Positions 16,872 to 26,921 are shown, numbered from the stretch's first letter. The stretch: DNA of 64,000 nucleotides from Sphingobacterium prati (GCF_013167215.1 NZ_JABJWY010000039.1:255144-319143), one strand, 5' to 3'. A program made the numbers and translations. Notes: generated from the letters alone by a model not told the origin.

Positions 16872-16996
16872 TACAATCTAATTTTTAATTGGGGGTGATA
16901 ATTGTCCAAATCACAATATGGCATCACGTGCGCCTGTAGCCCAGATAGTGGAGGGTAGGGGTAAATTGAGATGCGATGACGTCTATGCGTCAAAAT

Positions 16997-17479
16997 TTAA
17001 AATGAGATATTGATCTTATTCTCGCCCTGTATTTGGTCGTCTTCTTGCTTAGTGAACTTGCTTAGTGTTATTTTTTTGCCGTCAATAGCACAGACGAATG
17101 TATCGGTGCCCTCATCAATTATATTTCCTTTTTCCTGGTAGAATGCTTTCACTTTGTCGAAAGAGTCGGATGTAAATAAAAATAGGTTCCCAACTGGATT
17201 ATTAGCTTGATCTGTAGAAAAGTTGTAGTAAGTAATTTTGCCATTGGGATACATGGGGATTAGTTTACATAGCACATCGGGAGCTGTTTCCGTTATGGCA
17301 TCCCTAAAATAATAGTCCTTTCCACCTTTATCGTTTGGTGTGCCCTTGGCGGCAGAACTATCTTCGATATAGTTGATCAGCAATGCCGCACCTATCAGTA
17401 TAGGAAGCCCAATTAAAATGCACTTGAAGAAAAATTTACGACGATTTTTATCTCGGAATAAGAAGTTGATTTCACTCAT
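16997..17479 (-). CDS. Signal-anchored protein, hypothetical
   Basis: A 160-aa protein with a basic N-terminus (NRRKFFFKC), one membrane segment (ILIGLPILIGAALLINYI) and an extracytoplasmic domain of ~115 aa (from about VLCKLIPMYPNGKITYYNF to KITLSKFTKQEDDQ). The C-terminal domain's pattern suggests a small beta-rich fold, but no family was recognised. It is flanked by the tmRNA and the dcp gene and has no evident operon partner. Confidence 0.6.
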   Translation of the reverse strand: MSEINFLFRDKNRRKFFFKCILIGLPILIGAALLINYIEDSSAAKGTPNDKGGKDYYFRDAITETAPDVLCKLIPMYPNGKITYYNFSTDQANNPVGNLFLFTSDSFDKVKAFYQEKGNIIDEGTDTFVCAIDGKKITLSKFTKQEDDQIQGENKINISF

Positions 17480-17843
17480 ATTGTGGAACTGTTTGAATTG
17501 AGTTTAATTTTTATCTTTTTGAAGAATTAATAAATGGTGAAGATAGCAAAATCTTTGTAATTGGGACAGTCAGGTCGCTAGGGGGATTTCGGGGAGAAGA
17601 TTTTTAACAATAAATTGGGTATGCTTGACATAGTCTAGCCTCAGTTAAACTTTGAAATTCGGAATGAGCATTCAATGTCGTAGGGTGGGTCTAAGTTGCG
17701 TGATCAATTGTGGAAAGGGACTTTTAAAGAATAAGGTCCAAACCCGTTATGGAACCTGGACCTTATTCGATCATTGGACAGAATTTCTAAACTATTATTA
17801 TTATTATTATTATTATTGATCAAAAATGACTTGATACAGTTTT
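17480..17843. other. Intergenic region with hairpin and ATT microsatellite
   Basis: A 364-nt spacer without a plausible gene. It holds a perfect 12-bp inverted repeat (arms 17729-17740 and 17757-17768), probably terminating dcp transcription on the minus strand though its U-tract is weak, and an (ATT)8 microsatellite at 17794-17817. Confidence 0.6.
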
Positions 17844-19874
17844 TTATTTTAATAATCCCGCGCGTTTGAGTAAGGGTTCGACAGATGGTTCCTGGCCTCT
17901 AAAGCGCTTGTAAAGTACCATTGGGTGTTCAGTTCCTCCTTTTGATAAGATATTTTCTCGAAATTTATGCGCAATTTCGGCGTTAAAAATACCATTTTGT
18001 TTGAAGTAATCAAAGGCATCGGCGTCCAGTACTTCGGCCCACTTGTAACTGTAGTAGCCAGAGGAATACCCCCCGTTGAAAATATGGGAGAAAGCAGTGC
18101 TCATAGCGTTATCTTTCACATCGGGATATAACTTGGTGGATGCGAATTGTTCATCTTCGAATGATTTCAAATCAGCAATGCCACTTGGGTCTTGCCCATG
18201 CCAGCCCATATCCAATAAGCCAAAGCTCAGCTGGCGCATCGTAGCCATTCCTTCCAGAAAAGATGCACTCTCACGGATTTTTTCCACCAACTCCATTGGT
18301 ATTACTTCGCCTGTTTCATAATGTTTGGCAAACAATTCTAGTGCCTCTTTTTCGTAACACCAGTTTTCCATTATCTGACTTGGTAACTCGACAAAATCCC
18401 AATAGACAGATGTACCGGATAAAGTTGGATAGATCGTATCCGCCAACATCCCATGTAGGGCATGTCCGAATTCGTGAAACAGTGTCGTTACTTCCTGAAA
18501 GGTCAACAAGGAAGGTTTCGTAGCTGTAGGGCGGGTAAAATTACATACAATGGATACATGAGGACGTTCTTTTTTTTCATTTTGCACATACTGCGGTTTG
18601 AAGGAGGTCATCCAGGCACCATTGCGTTTCCCTTTGCGTGGAAAGAAATCGGCATAGAATATAGCCACTAGCTCACCATTATCTTTGGTGACTTCAAAAG
18701 TCTGTACTTCTTCATGATAGGTGTCAATATCGTTGACTTTTTTGAAATTGATACCAAATAGGCGGTGGGCAACCTCAAATGCACCGTCTAGGACATTCTC
18801 AAGCTTAAAATAGGGTTTCAGCTTTTCATCATCCAGGTTAAAGCGCTCCTGTTTTAGTTTTTCCGCATAGTAAGCGCCATCCCATTTCTCCAGCTGTTCA
18901 ATCCCGTCCAGTTTCTTGGCAAAAGCACTTAATTCGGCAAATTCTTGCTGTGCAGCAGGCTTTGCTTTCCCCAGCAAATCGTTTAAAAACCTGGTTACTT
19001 TTGTCGGATTTTGTGCCATGCGTTCAGCTAATACAAAATCTGCATGGGTTGCATAGCCTAATAATTTAGCACGTTCAAAACGTAGTTTTACGATTTTCAA
19101 CACATTTTCCACGTTGTTGTATTCATTGTCCTGAAAAGCCTTCCGTCCTGCTGCCAAAGTGATCTCCTTCCGCAATTCCCGATTATCTGCATAAGTGACA
19201 AAAGGAAGATAACTTGGGAAATCCAAGGTAAATAACCAACCCTCTTTTTCATTGGCTTTGGCTAAAGCATGGGCTGCCTCAATGGCCCCCTCCGGAAGTC
19301 CTGCCAGATCTTTTTCTTTGGTAACCAGGAGCTGATAGGCGTTGGTCTCCGCAAGAACATTCTCGCCGAATTTTAATTTTAAGAGCGATAGTTCGGCATC
19401 AATCGTACGTAACTGTTCTTTCTGCTCATCGTTTAATAACGCGCCATTTCGCACAAAATCTTTATAGGATTTTTCTAACAAAGTGGTTTGTTCTGCGGTA
19501 AGTGACAGCTTATCCTTTTGCTCATAGACTGCTTTTACACGTTTGAAGAGGTCAAAGTTTAAGGTGATGTCATTACCTAAAGCGGATAATTTAGGGGCAA
19601 CATCCTGTGCGATCTTTTCAAGTTCATCATTGGTCTCCGCAGAATGTAAATTGAAAAAGATGCTGGATAAACGATCTAATGTCTGCCCAGAATAGGACAT
19701 CGCTGCAATGGTATTATCAAATGTGGCTGGTTCGGGATTATTGACGATAGCGTCAACTTCATCTTTTGTTTTTTGGATTGCCGCATCAAATGCAGGGATA
19801 TAGTCTTCGTTCTTTATTTGTGAAAACGGAGCGGTACCGTGCTTCGTTTCGAATTTTTCTGTTAAAATACTCAT
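17844..19874 (-). CDS. dcp: M3-family peptidyl-dipeptidase Dcp
   Basis: A 676-aa zinc metallopeptidase, most similar in layout to Dcp, which removes C-terminal dipeptides from short peptides. The zinc site is HEFGH at 467-471, with the third ligand expected in the WDFVELPSQ segment (E496). The N-terminal opening (GTAPFSQIKNEDYIPAFDAA) and NNPEPATFDNT are typical of Dcp. No signal peptide, so cytoplasmic. Normal full length for the family. Oligopeptidase A is the alternative. Confidence 0.92.
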   Translation of the reverse strand: MSILTEKFETKHGTAPFSQIKNEDYIPAFDAAIQKTKDEVDAIVNNPEPATFDNTIAAMSYSGQTLDRLSSIFFNLHSAETNDELEKIAQDVAPKLSALGNDITLNFDLFKRVKAVYEQKDKLSLTAEQTTLLEKSYKDFVRNGALLNDEQKEQLRTIDAELSLLKLKFGENVLAETNAYQLLVTKEKDLAGLPEGAIEAAHALAKANEKEGWLFTLDFPSYLPFVTYADNRELRKEITLAAGRKAFQDNEYNNVENVLKIVKLRFERAKLLGYATHADFVLAERMAQNPTKVTRFLNDLLGKAKPAAQQEFAELSAFAKKLDGIEQLEKWDGAYYAEKLKQERFNLDDEKLKPYFKLENVLDGAFEVAHRLFGINFKKVNDIDTYHEEVQTFEVTKDNGELVAIFYADFFPRKGKRNGAWMTSFKPQYVQNEKKERPHVSIVCNFTRPTATKPSLLTFQEVTTLFHEFGHALHGMLADTIYPTLSGTSVYWDFVELPSQIMENWCYEKEALELFAKHYETGEVIPMELVEKIRESASFLEGMATMRQLSFGLLDMGWHGQDPSGIADLKSFEDEQFASTKLYPDVKDNAMSTAFSHIFNGGYSSGYYSYKWAEVLDADAFDYFKQNGIFNAEIAHKFRENILSKGGTEHPMVLYKRFRGQEPSVEPLLKRAGLLK

Positions 19875-19967
19875 AGAGGTAAATGTAATAAATATTTGCT
19901 TGAAGCGCTAAAACCAATGTAAATTATGTGTTGAGAATGATTTCTAGAAAATGGCTATTTTCGGAGC

Positions 19968-20504
19968 ATGAAATTAAGAAGGATGTATTTACAGATCTTA
20001 GCTTTGATGATTGCTTTGGTACCGATGGTGGGATATCCGCAACGGGACTGTGATTCCTTGAAAATGGAAGTGCCAACTTTTTGCAAGCTTCTGGATGACG
20101 AGGCCCGAATGGAGTTTTCGAAAGATTATGCTAAAATCTCTGCCTGTATGGAGATTGACTCTGTCACGGAGATGTTGCTGGGCTATGATCTGGTCAAAAT
20201 GAAAGCCTTGCAATTACAACGGGAAAAAAATAGACTTTTCACTTACGGTGACTGGATGGATATGGTGACGGAAATGAAAGCAGGAAAGGAATACCAAAAT
20301 GCGGCAGAGATGATGCAATTGATCCAGCGTAGGATCAATCGTCCGGATTGGGAGCAATTACTGAAGCTAATGAAAACTAGCTTGCTGCCCAGCCACCTGG
20401 AGGCCCTTGAGCTTGATAAAGTAGAAAAATTACTTTTTGATCCGAAAAATAAAGAAAAGAAATTCATTGAGGTAATGAACACATTAGGTAAAGGAGATCT
20501 GTGA
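19968..20504 (+). CDS. Exported helical protein, hypothetical
   Basis: A 178-aa protein with an N-terminal signal sequence (MYLQILALMIALVPMVGYPQ); the ATG at 19968 precedes a short basic stretch (MKLRRM). The mature part is almost wholly helical and charged, with Met-rich stretches (DWMDMVTEMKAGKEYQNAAE, MMQLIQRRI). No family was recognised. It ends close to a strong bidirectional terminator shared with the convergent aminotransferase gene. Confidence 0.65.
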   Translation: MKLRRMYLQILALMIALVPMVGYPQRDCDSLKMEVPTFCKLLDDEARMEFSKDYAKISACMEIDSVTEMLLGYDLVKMKALQLQREKNRLFTYGDWMDMVTEMKAGKEYQNAAEMMQLIQRRINRPDWEQLLKLMKTSLLPSHLEALELDKVEKLLFDPKNKEKKFIEVMNTLGKGDL

Positions 20505-20540
20505 TCATAGTCTCCTGAAGGAAATATAGTAAAGTATATA

Positions 20541-20577
20541 AAAATGGGCTGTCCAGTTTTCCTGAACAGCCCATTTT
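20541..20577. terminator. Bidirectional terminator
   Basis: A 12-bp outer stem AAAATGGGCTGT / ACAGCCCATTTT (20541-20552 with 20566-20577) continued by CAG/CTG around a short T-rich loop, with one mismatch. A/T flanks on both sides serve the convergent plus-strand hypothetical gene and minus-strand aminotransferase gene. Confidence 0.75.
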
Positions 20578-20593
20578 CAATATTTAATACTGA

Positions 20594-21799
20594 TTATGCT
20601 AGTTTGCCTAATGCTGCTTTAATGCGCTTTAATGCTTCGATCAAACTTTCGTCTGAAGCGGCGTAAGATAAGCGAATGTAGTTGTCATTACCAAAAGAGT
20701 CCCCGCCTACTGTAGCGACGTGACCAACATTCAATAAATATAAAGCGAGATCAGATGAGTTTTTGATGATATTGCCGTCTTGGTCTTTCTTGCCAAAGAA
20801 GGATGAAATTTCAGGGAAGAAATAGAATGCGCCTTCTGGAAGATTGGTACGTACACCTGGGATATCACGCAATAGATCGTAAACCAATTGACGGCGGCGC
20901 GCAAAAGCTTCTTTCATTTTATTGACTGACTCTAACCCTTGTTCATAGGCAACAATCCCTGCACGTTGTGAAATTGAGCAAGTTCCAGATGTTGTCTGTC
21001 CTTGCAATTTATCATTTGCCGCAGCAATTGTTTTGTTGGCTGCAATATAGCCCAAACGCCAGCCTGTCATGGCAAAGGCTTTTGAAAAACCATTGATGAT
21101 AATAACGCGATCTTTGATGCTGTCAAACTGTGCAATGGACTCGTGTTTATCCACAAAGTTGATGTGCTCATAGATTTCGTCAGATAGAATAAATACCTGC
21201 GGGTGCTTTTCGAAAACTTTAGCCAATGCTGCTAATTCATCTTTACTATAAACTGTCCCTGTTGGATTGTTTGGTGAAGAGAACATAAACAATTTGGTTT
21301 TTGGCGTAATAGCCGCTTCCAATTGCGCCGGCGTAATCTTAAAGTTATTGTCGATTTCTGTACTGATAAATACTGATTTTCCCTCGGCTAAAACAACCAT
21401 TTCAGAGTAAGATACCCAGTACGGTGTAGGAATAATGACTTCATCACCTGGGTTGATCAATGTTAAGATCACATTAGACAGGGATTGTTTTGCACCTGTT
21501 GAAACGACGATCTGCGAAATATCATAGTCCAGATTATTCTCTGTCTTCAATTTATTTACGATCGCCTGACGCAATTCAGGGTATCCCGGTACTGGCGAAT
21601 AACGTGTCCAGTTTTCATCCAAGGCCTTCTTTGCTGCATCTTTTACATGTTCAGGAGTGTTAAAATCAGGTTCACCTACGCTAAGGCTGATTACATTAAC
21701 GCCTTTTGCTGCTAATTCGCGGCCCAACTTTGTCATTTTAAGTGTAGCCGATTCGGATAAATTATTTATCCTGTCTGATAAGTATGATGATGTGCTCAT
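20594..21799 (-). CDS. PLP-dependent aminotransferase, aspartate aminotransferase type
   Basis: A 401-aa cytoplasmic fold-type I aminotransferase. The PLP lysine lies in GFSKAFAMTGWRLGYI; the substrate/cofactor segments SSPNNPTGTVY and ILSDEIYEHI are intact, as is the C-terminal YIRLSYAASDE holding the carboxylate-binding Arg. The layout matches class Ib aspartate aminotransferases. Monocistronic: terminator downstream and a TATCTTTG box (21807-21814) just upstream of the start. Confidence 0.9.
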   Translation of the reverse strand: MSTSSYLSDRINNLSESATLKMTKLGRELAAKGVNVISLSVGEPDFNTPEHVKDAAKKALDENWTRYSPVPGYPELRQAIVNKLKTENNLDYDISQIVVSTGAKQSLSNVILTLINPGDEVIIPTPYWVSYSEMVVLAEGKSVFISTEIDNNFKITPAQLEAAITPKTKLFMFSSPNNPTGTVYSKDELAALAKVFEKHPQVFILSDEIYEHINFVDKHESIAQFDSIKDRVIIINGFSKAFAMTGWRLGYIAANKTIAAANDKLQGQTTSGTCSISQRAGIVAYEQGLESVNKMKEAFARRRQLVYDLLRDIPGVRTNLPEGAFYFFPEISSFFGKKDQDGNIIKNSSDLALYLLNVGHVATVGGDSFGNDNYIRLSYAASDESLIEALKRIKAALGKLA

Positions 21800-21806
21800 G
21801 GTGAGA

Positions 21807-21814
21807 CAAAGATA
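21807..21814 (-). promoter_or_regulatory. -7 promoter box of the aminotransferase gene
   Basis: TATCTTTG on the minus strand, 8 nt before the start codon, matches TAnnTTTG. No convincing -33 TTTG lies at the right spacing. A very short leader is implied. Confidence 0.45.
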
Positions 21815-21962
21815 TTATATACGTTGCAAATAATTGTGTTTATTTTTGAAAATTTACAAAGAAAAGGGTGGTTTTTATTGGGGCTTTGGTAATAAAAAGC
21901 AATTGTCGCGATTTAGCCCATCAATATCGACTTTTTTGATGTTGATGTGTAAAACTAATCAA

Positions 21963-21991
21963 TTTGATTTGACGTTATATCTTTACCTTTG
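21963..21991 (+). promoter_or_regulatory. Promoter of the cation efflux gene
   Basis: TTTG at 21963-21966 and TACCTTTG at 21984-21991, spaced 17 nt, close to the Bacteroidota consensus. It favours a start codon at 22010 rather than the earlier in-frame TTG (21989) or ATG (22001). Confidence 0.5.
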
Positions 21992-22009
21992 CCTTACAAA
22001 ATGCAGATC

Positions 22010-22999
22010 ATGTCGAGACAAACAAGATTGGTTTTATTATCGCTGTTTACAGGAATAGGTTTAATGATAATTAAGTTTGTTGCCTATTTTTTAACAGATT
22101 CCAGCGCTATCTTTACAGATGCTGCCGAAAGTATCGTCAATGTGATCGCTTCTGGTTTCGCTTTCTACAGTATCTATCTTGCTGCGCAACCTAAAGATGA
22201 AAATCATCCCTATGGTCATGGCAAAGTCGAGTTTTTCTCTGTTTTCCTTGAGGGAGGGCTGATTTTTATCGCTGGAGCGATTATTTTAGCCAAAGCCTGT
22301 TATAATATCTTTTTTCCGGCAGAGATCACTCATCTCGAACAGGGGATCTACCTGATTGGCATTACCTCGCTGATCAATTTTGCTGTGGGATTTTATATCA
22401 TGAAAAGGGGACGCGTTCTAGGATCTATTACGCTGGTGGCCGACGGCAAACACCTCCAGGTGGATGCTTATAGCACGATTGGCTTGATATTAGGCTTATT
22501 CTTGATGAAGCTGACAGGTTTCCAATGGATCGACGTAGTGATCTCCATTATATTGGGTCTCTTTATCTTGTTTAATGGATACAAATTGCTTCGGCAGTCT
22601 ATTGGTGGACTGATGGATGAATCAGATACCGAGCTTGTGCAGGATGTGGTAGCGATTTTAGAACGTAATCGTAAGCCTGAGTGGATTGATGTGCATAATC
22701 TTAGGGTGCAGCGCTATGGCAACGAGCTGCATGTCGATTGTCACCTGACTTTGCCAAGTTACCTTGATCTAGTGAAAGTACATGATGAGATTTCAGCGGT
22801 CGATAAAATAGTCAACAAGGAAATGTCCGTGCGTACCGAGTTTTTTGTTCATGCGGATCCTTGTCTCCCGCAATGTTGCCGTTATTGCCAGGTTGCGGAC
22901 TGCCCAATACGTTCGGAGCGGTTTAAAGGGAAAATCGCCTGGGATATGGATAAGGCGACCCGCAACCAGAAGCATTTTTCCTACGCCGTAGCAGACTAG
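22010..22999 (+). CDS. Cation diffusion facilitator (CDF) metal efflux transporter
   Basis: Inner-membrane antiporter exporting divalent metals, probably Zn, Fe or Co, in exchange for protons. About 330 aa with the CDF landmarks SSAIFTDAAESIVNVIAS in helix 2 and DGKHLQVDAYSTIGLILGL in helix 5, HPYGHGKVEFFS between, and a cytoplasmic C-terminal domain (IDVHNLRVQRYGNELHVDCH). The C-terminus is cysteine-rich (CLPQCCRYCQVADC), a likely metal-binding tail. Start ambiguous: ATG 22010 is chosen because a promoter box ends at 21991. Confidence 0.9.
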   Translation: MSRQTRLVLLSLFTGIGLMIIKFVAYFLTDSSAIFTDAAESIVNVIASGFAFYSIYLAAQPKDENHPYGHGKVEFFSVFLEGGLIFIAGAIILAKACYNIFFPAEITHLEQGIYLIGITSLINFAVGFYIMKRGRVLGSITLVADGKHLQVDAYSTIGLILGLFLMKLTGFQWIDVVISIILGLFILFNGYKLLRQSIGGLMDESDTELVQDVVAILERNRKPEWIDVHNLRVQRYGNELHVDCHLTLPSYLDLVKVHDEISAVDKIVNKEMSVRTEFFVHADPCLPQCCRYCQVADCPIRSERFKGKIAWDMDKATRNQKHFSYAVAD

Positions 23000-23109
23000 A
23001 AATGAAAATGCTTTTTGCCTGTGCATCATGTGTATAACAAAAGTTTTTGTCCGCCTCCAGTCCACAAACGAAAAATATACTTGATTCTATAAATATGTAT
23101 AAAAAAAGG

Positions 23110-23117
23110 TATCTTTG
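23110..23117 (+). promoter_or_regulatory. -7 promoter box of lepA
   Basis: TATCTTTG fits TAnnTTTG and lies 30 nt before the lepA start codon. The nearest TTG upstream is at 23081, further than the usual 19-21 nt, so the -33 element is weak. Confidence 0.45.
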
Positions 23118-23147
23118 CCTTTTAGCAAAAGAGTTTAAAAATCCTAT

Positions 23148-24938
23148 ATGAAGCACATTCGTAATTTCTGTATTATTGCGCATATTGACCATGGCAAAAG
23201 TACTTTGGCAGACCGCCTTTTAGAGTATACCAATACCATTAGTCAGCGCGAAGCACAGGCACAATTACTTGATAATATGGATTTGGAACGTGAACGTGGT
23301 ATTACGATCAAGAGTCACGCCATCCAAATGAATTATAAAAAAGATGGTCAGGAATATATTTTGAACCTGATTGATACTCCTGGACACGTAGACTTTTCTT
23401 ATGAAGTATCCCGTTCTATCGCCGCCTGTGAAGGGGCATTGTTGATTGTGGACGCCTCACAAGGTATTCAGGCACAGACAATTTCAAACTTATATTTGGC
23501 TTTGGAGCATGACTTGGAAATCATCCCAATCTTAAACAAGATGGATCTTCCAGGGGCGATGCCCGAAGAGGTGAAAGATCAAATTGTTGATCTGATCGGT
23601 GGTGAACGTGAGGCAATTATTCCTGCTTCCGGAAAGACAGGCCTTGGAGTACCAGATATCCTGGAAGCCATTGTTGAACGTATACCACATCCCGTGGGGG
23701 ATGCTGATGCACCGTTACAGGCCTTGATTTTTGACTCGGTATTTAATTCATTCCGTGGGATCATGGCTTATTTCAAAGTTGAAAATGGCGAGATCCGTAA
23801 AGGGGATAGAGTAAAGTTCGTGGCGACAGGCAAAGAATATTTTGCGGATGAGATCGGTACTTTGAAGCTTAATCAGGTGCCAAAAGAAGTCATTAAAACC
23901 GGGGATGTAGGGTATATTATTTCTGGTATCAAGGAAGCACGTGAAGTGAAAGTAGGGGATACCATTACACACAAAGATCGCCCTTGCGGTCAAGCGATCC
24001 AAGGATTTGAAGAAGTAAAACCAATGGTCTTTGCCGGTATCTATCCTGTAGATACAGAAGACTACGAGGAATTACGTGAATCAATGCACCGCCTGCAGTT
24101 GAACGACGCTTCTTTGGTGTTTGAACCTGAATCCTCAGCCGCCTTAGGTTTTGGTTTCCGTTGTGGTTTCTTAGGTATGCTCCACATGGAGATTATTCAG
24201 GAGCGTTTGGAAAGAGAGTTTGATATGACGGTAATCACTACCGTTCCCAACGTATCTTACAAAGCGTATATGACGAAGGATAAGGAAGAAGTGATCGTGC
24301 ACAACCCTTCGGACTTACCTGATCCAAGTAAATTAGATTCGATCGAAGAACCTTATATCAAGGCGAATATCATTACCAAATCGGACTTTGTAGGGCCGAT
24401 CATGTCGCTGTGTATTCAAAAACGCGGTACGATCATGAATCAGCATTACCTGACTTCGGACCGTGTAGAATTGGTTTTTGAAATGCCAATGGGTGAGATC
24501 GTATTTGACTTTTATGATAAGTTGAAAACAATTTCCAAAGGGTATGCTTCATTTGACTATCACCAGATAGGTTACCGTACTTCGGATCTTGTTAAATTGG
24601 ATATCCGGTTGAACGATGAGCCTGTAGATGCATTGTCTTCTTTGATCCACCGAAGTAATGCCTACGATTTCGGTAAGAAAATCTGTGAGAAATTGAAAGA
24701 ATTGCTCCCGCGCCAACAATTTGAGATCCGGATCCAGGCGTCTATTGGCGCGAAGATTATCGCCCGTGAAACGATCTCTGCATTGCGTAAGGATGTAACC
24801 GCGAAATGTTATGGTGGTGATATCTCCCGTAAACGTAAATTGTTGGAAAAACAGAAGAAAGGTAAAAAACGCATGCGTCAGGTTGGGAACGTAGAAATTC
24901 CACAATCTGCATTTATGGCGGTATTGAAATTGGATTAA
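23148..24938 (+). CDS. lepA: Elongation factor 4 (LepA)
   Basis: A 596-aa translational GTPase that binds ribosomes and assists translation or ribosome biogenesis. GTP-binding motifs: G1 [10 protein letters not shown]2/switch [12 protein letters not shown]3 DTPGHVDF, G4 NKMD. The C-terminal domain unique to LepA is present ([20 protein letters not shown]), with the family ending VPQSAF-like [13 protein letters not shown]. Full length. A terminator lies between it and folD. Confidence 0.97.
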   Translation: MKHIRNFCIIAHIDHGKSTLADRLLEYTNTISQREAQAQLLDNMDLERERGITIKSHAIQMNYKKDGQEYILNLIDTPGHVDFSYEVSRSIAACEGALLIVDASQGIQAQTISNLYLALEHDLEIIPILNKMDLPGAMPEEVKDQIVDLIGGEREAIIPASGKTGLGVPDILEAIVERIPHPVGDADAPLQALIFDSVFNSFRGIMAYFKVENGEIRKGDRVKFVATGKEYFADEIGTLKLNQVPKEVIKTGDVGYIISGIKEAREVKVGDTITHKDRPCGQAIQGFEEVKPMVFAGIYPVDTEDYEELRESMHRLQLNDASLVFEPESSAALGFGFRCGFLGMLHMEIIQERLEREFDMTVITTVPNVSYKAYMTKDKEEVIVHNPSDLPDPSKLDSIEEPYIKANIITKSDFVGPIMSLCIQKRGTIMNQHYLTSDRVELVFEMPMGEIVFDFYDKLKTISKGYASFDYHQIGYRTSDLVKLDIRLNDEPVDALSSLIHRSNAYDFGKKICEKLKELLPRQQFEIRIQASIGAKIIARETISALRKDVTAKCYGGDISRKRKLLEKQKKGKKRMRQVGNVEIPQSAFMAVLKLD

Positions 24939-24961
24939 TAACATTTTAAATTATACAAAAT

Positions 24962-24983
24962 AAAGGAGCTCTTGGGCTCCTTT
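24962..24983 (+). terminator. lepA terminator
   Basis: AAAGGAGC (24962-24969), 6-nt loop, GCTCCTTT (24976-24983) followed by TTAAAT; short but well placed between lepA and folD. Confidence 0.6.
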
Positions 24984-25007
24984 TAAATACAATCAAATCT
25001 CCTAAAC

Positions 25008-25895
25008 ATGAATCTATTAGATGGTAAACTAGTTTCCGAAAAAATTAAAGAGCAGATTGCGCTGGATGCGGCTGAATTTACAACTCAAACGGGTCGGAAA
25101 CCACATTTAGTAGCTATCCTAGTTGGTAACGACGGTGGTAGCGAGACTTATGTGGCCAGCAAAATGCGTAATTGTCAATTGGTCGGCTTTGAATCGACAA
25201 ACATTCGTTATGATGAGACAATCACTGAAGAGGAATTGATCGCCAAGGTCGAAGAAATCAATAAAGATGACTCCATCGACGGTCTGATCGTTCAATTACC
25301 CTTACCAAAACATATTGATCCAGACAAGATTACCGAAGCAATTGATTACCGTAAGGATGTGGATGGATTTCATCCGGTCAACTTGGGTCGGATGCAGCGT
25401 AATCTTCCCTGTTTTATTCCAGCGACACCTTATGGTATTATGTTGATGCTGGATTACTATAAGATCGAGACAGCGGGCAAACATGCCGTAGTCGTAGGCC
25501 GAAGCAATATTGTTGGTTCGCCAATGAGTATTTTACTAGCACGTAATGCTAACCCAGGGAACTGCACCGTGACCTTAACGCATAGCCGTACAAAAGATCT
25601 GAAAACGGAGGTACTGCGTGGAGATATCGTGGTGGCAGCTATCGGTAGAAAGAATTTTGTTACTGCTGATATGGTGAAAGAGGGGGCTGTGGTGATTGAC
25701 GTAGGTATCAACAGAGAGACATCCACTGAAACAAAGTCAGGATTTAAATTATACGGCGATGTGGACTTTGAGCATGTGGCACCTAAAGCGTCCTGGATCA
25801 CTCCAGTACCGGGTGGTGTGGGCCTGATGACCATTGTAGGATTATTGAAAAATACATTGGAGGCTGCAAAGGGAACAATTTATCCGAAGCACTAA
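25008..25895 (+). CDS. folD: Bifunctional methylenetetrahydrofolate dehydrogenase/cyclohydrolase FolD
   Basis: A 295-aa cytoplasmic enzyme of one-carbon metabolism that interconverts methylene-, methenyl- and formyl-tetrahydrofolate. Landmarks: [16 protein letters not shown] containing the conserved Y-x3-K motif, [26 protein letters not shown], the NADP-binding [14 protein letters not shown] and the C-terminal [12 protein letters not shown]. Full length. A terminator separates it from lepA, so it probably has its own promoter. Confidence 0.97.
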   Translation: MNLLDGKLVSEKIKEQIALDAAEFTTQTGRKPHLVAILVGNDGGSETYVASKMRNCQLVGFESTNIRYDETITEEELIAKVEEINKDDSIDGLIVQLPLPKHIDPDKITEAIDYRKDVDGFHPVNLGRMQRNLPCFIPATPYGIMLMLDYYKIETAGKHAVVVGRSNIVGSPMSILLARNANPGNCTVTLTHSRTKDLKTEVLRGDIVVAAIGRKNFVTADMVKEGAVVIDVGINRETSTETKSGFKLYGDVDFEHVAPKASWITPVPGGVGLMTIVGLLKNTLEAAKGTIYPKH

Positions 25896-25961
25896 GTTTG
25901 TCTATTTGGCATAGATGTTGTAAATTAAAGACTAATTAATCATATAATTACAAACTTACAT

Positions 25962-26021
25962 GAGAATATCATGTGGTTGATGGGAGTCCAAAATGGATAA
26001 ATATAACCTCATGATATCTTC
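25962..26021. repeat. Imperfect inverted repeat around ATATCATG
   Basis: GAGAATATCATGTGG (25962-25976) and CCTCATGATATCTTC (26007-26021) match as reverse complements at 12 of 15 positions, with a 30-nt spacer. It lies 155 nt before the lipoprotein start, where it could be a terminator for folD without U-tract or an operator. Confidence 0.3.
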
Positions 26022-26175
26022 TTGCCATTAAAAAACAAATATTTTAATGAAATTATCATGATTTATTCAAGCGAGTGTAATGCATTCATAAATTGAAAGA
26101 AAGACAGTTTGTGAGTAAATAATTACAGGCTAATGAATAAACCTGATGACTTTATCAAAAAAAAAAATTAAACGG

Positions 26176-26664
26176 ATGAAAAAAATTGCACTTTTAGCGG
26201 TAGTAGCAGGAGCATTGGTAATGTCTTCTTGCAACAATTCAGAGAAAAAAGCGTCAGATGCGACTGATACTTCACAAACAGTAGGCGAGCATGTAGATGC
26301 AGCGATTGCAGATTTAAAGAACGCCGAAGAAAACGCGCGTTTGAAAGCTGAGGAAGCAAAAAAAGCTTTAGATGAAGCAATTGCCAAAGGCGATAAAGCT
26401 GCTGAGGAGAAAGCGCGTGCTGCTTCTGAGGAGGCTAATACCGCTTGGGAAAAAACTAAAACTGCTTTGCGCGACGCTGGTCAGGATGTGAAAGAAGGAT
26501 TGAAAGACGCAAAAGATGCGACCGTAGACGCTGCAAATACAGCTGCCGATAAGACCAAAGATGTAGCGAAAGATGTAGCGGACGGCACTAAAAAAGTGGC
26601 TGAGGATGTTGCTTCGGGCACAAAAGAGGCAGCTAAAGATGTGAAAGATGCTTTTAAAAAGTAG
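26176..26664 (+). CDS. Ala/Lys-rich helical lipoprotein (LEA-like)
   Basis: A 162-aa lipoprotein from ATG 26176 (MKKIALLAVV), lipobox VMSSC; the in-frame start at 26146 adds ten basic residues and is less likely. After the Cys the protein is an uninterrupted, highly charged helix of Ala, Lys, Asp and Glu. From about residue 100 it has 7- to 11-residue repeats of the type KDVADGTKKVAEDVASGTKE, resembling late-embryogenesis-abundant or apolipoprotein repeats. Probably stress-related surface or periplasmic coiled coil; function unknown. A strong terminator follows. Confidence 0.8.
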   Translation: MKKIALLAVVAGALVMSSCNNSEKKASDATDTSQTVGEHVDAAIADLKNAEENARLKAEEAKKALDEAIAKGDKAAEEKARAASEEANTAWEKTKTALRDAGQDVKEGLKDAKDATVDAANTAADKTKDVAKDVADGTKKVAEDVASGTKEAAKDVKDAFKK

Positions 26665-26740
26665 ATGACAGCATTAGCTGCAAAACAAAAATCTTAGTGA
26701 ATAGTTGAAAAACGAATTCGCTTATAATACCATTAAGAGA

Positions 26741-26773
26741 AAGAAATAGGGAACATAAAGTTCCCTATTTCTT
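26741..26773 (+). terminator. Terminator of the helical lipoprotein gene
   Basis: Perfect 13-bp stem AAGAAATAGGGAA / TTCCCTATTTCTT (26741-26753 and 26761-26773) with a 7-nt loop and TTTAT after it. Confidence 0.8.
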
Positions 26774-26921
26774 TATACCCACTGCTGCTTACATAATAAA
26801 TTGGCTGATAAGAATTTTTTTGCAGTTTGGTTATAAGCCCGTTTAGGGGATGCAACGAAAAGCCATACCGTTTGCAAGATTACAACGAATGTCTACGGAT
26901 TCACTGTATATCCTTTGTATT

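Noticed and set aside
17794-17817. ATT repeat as a CRISPR or attachment site
   Set aside because: Simple three-base microsatellite without spacers or flanking integrase.
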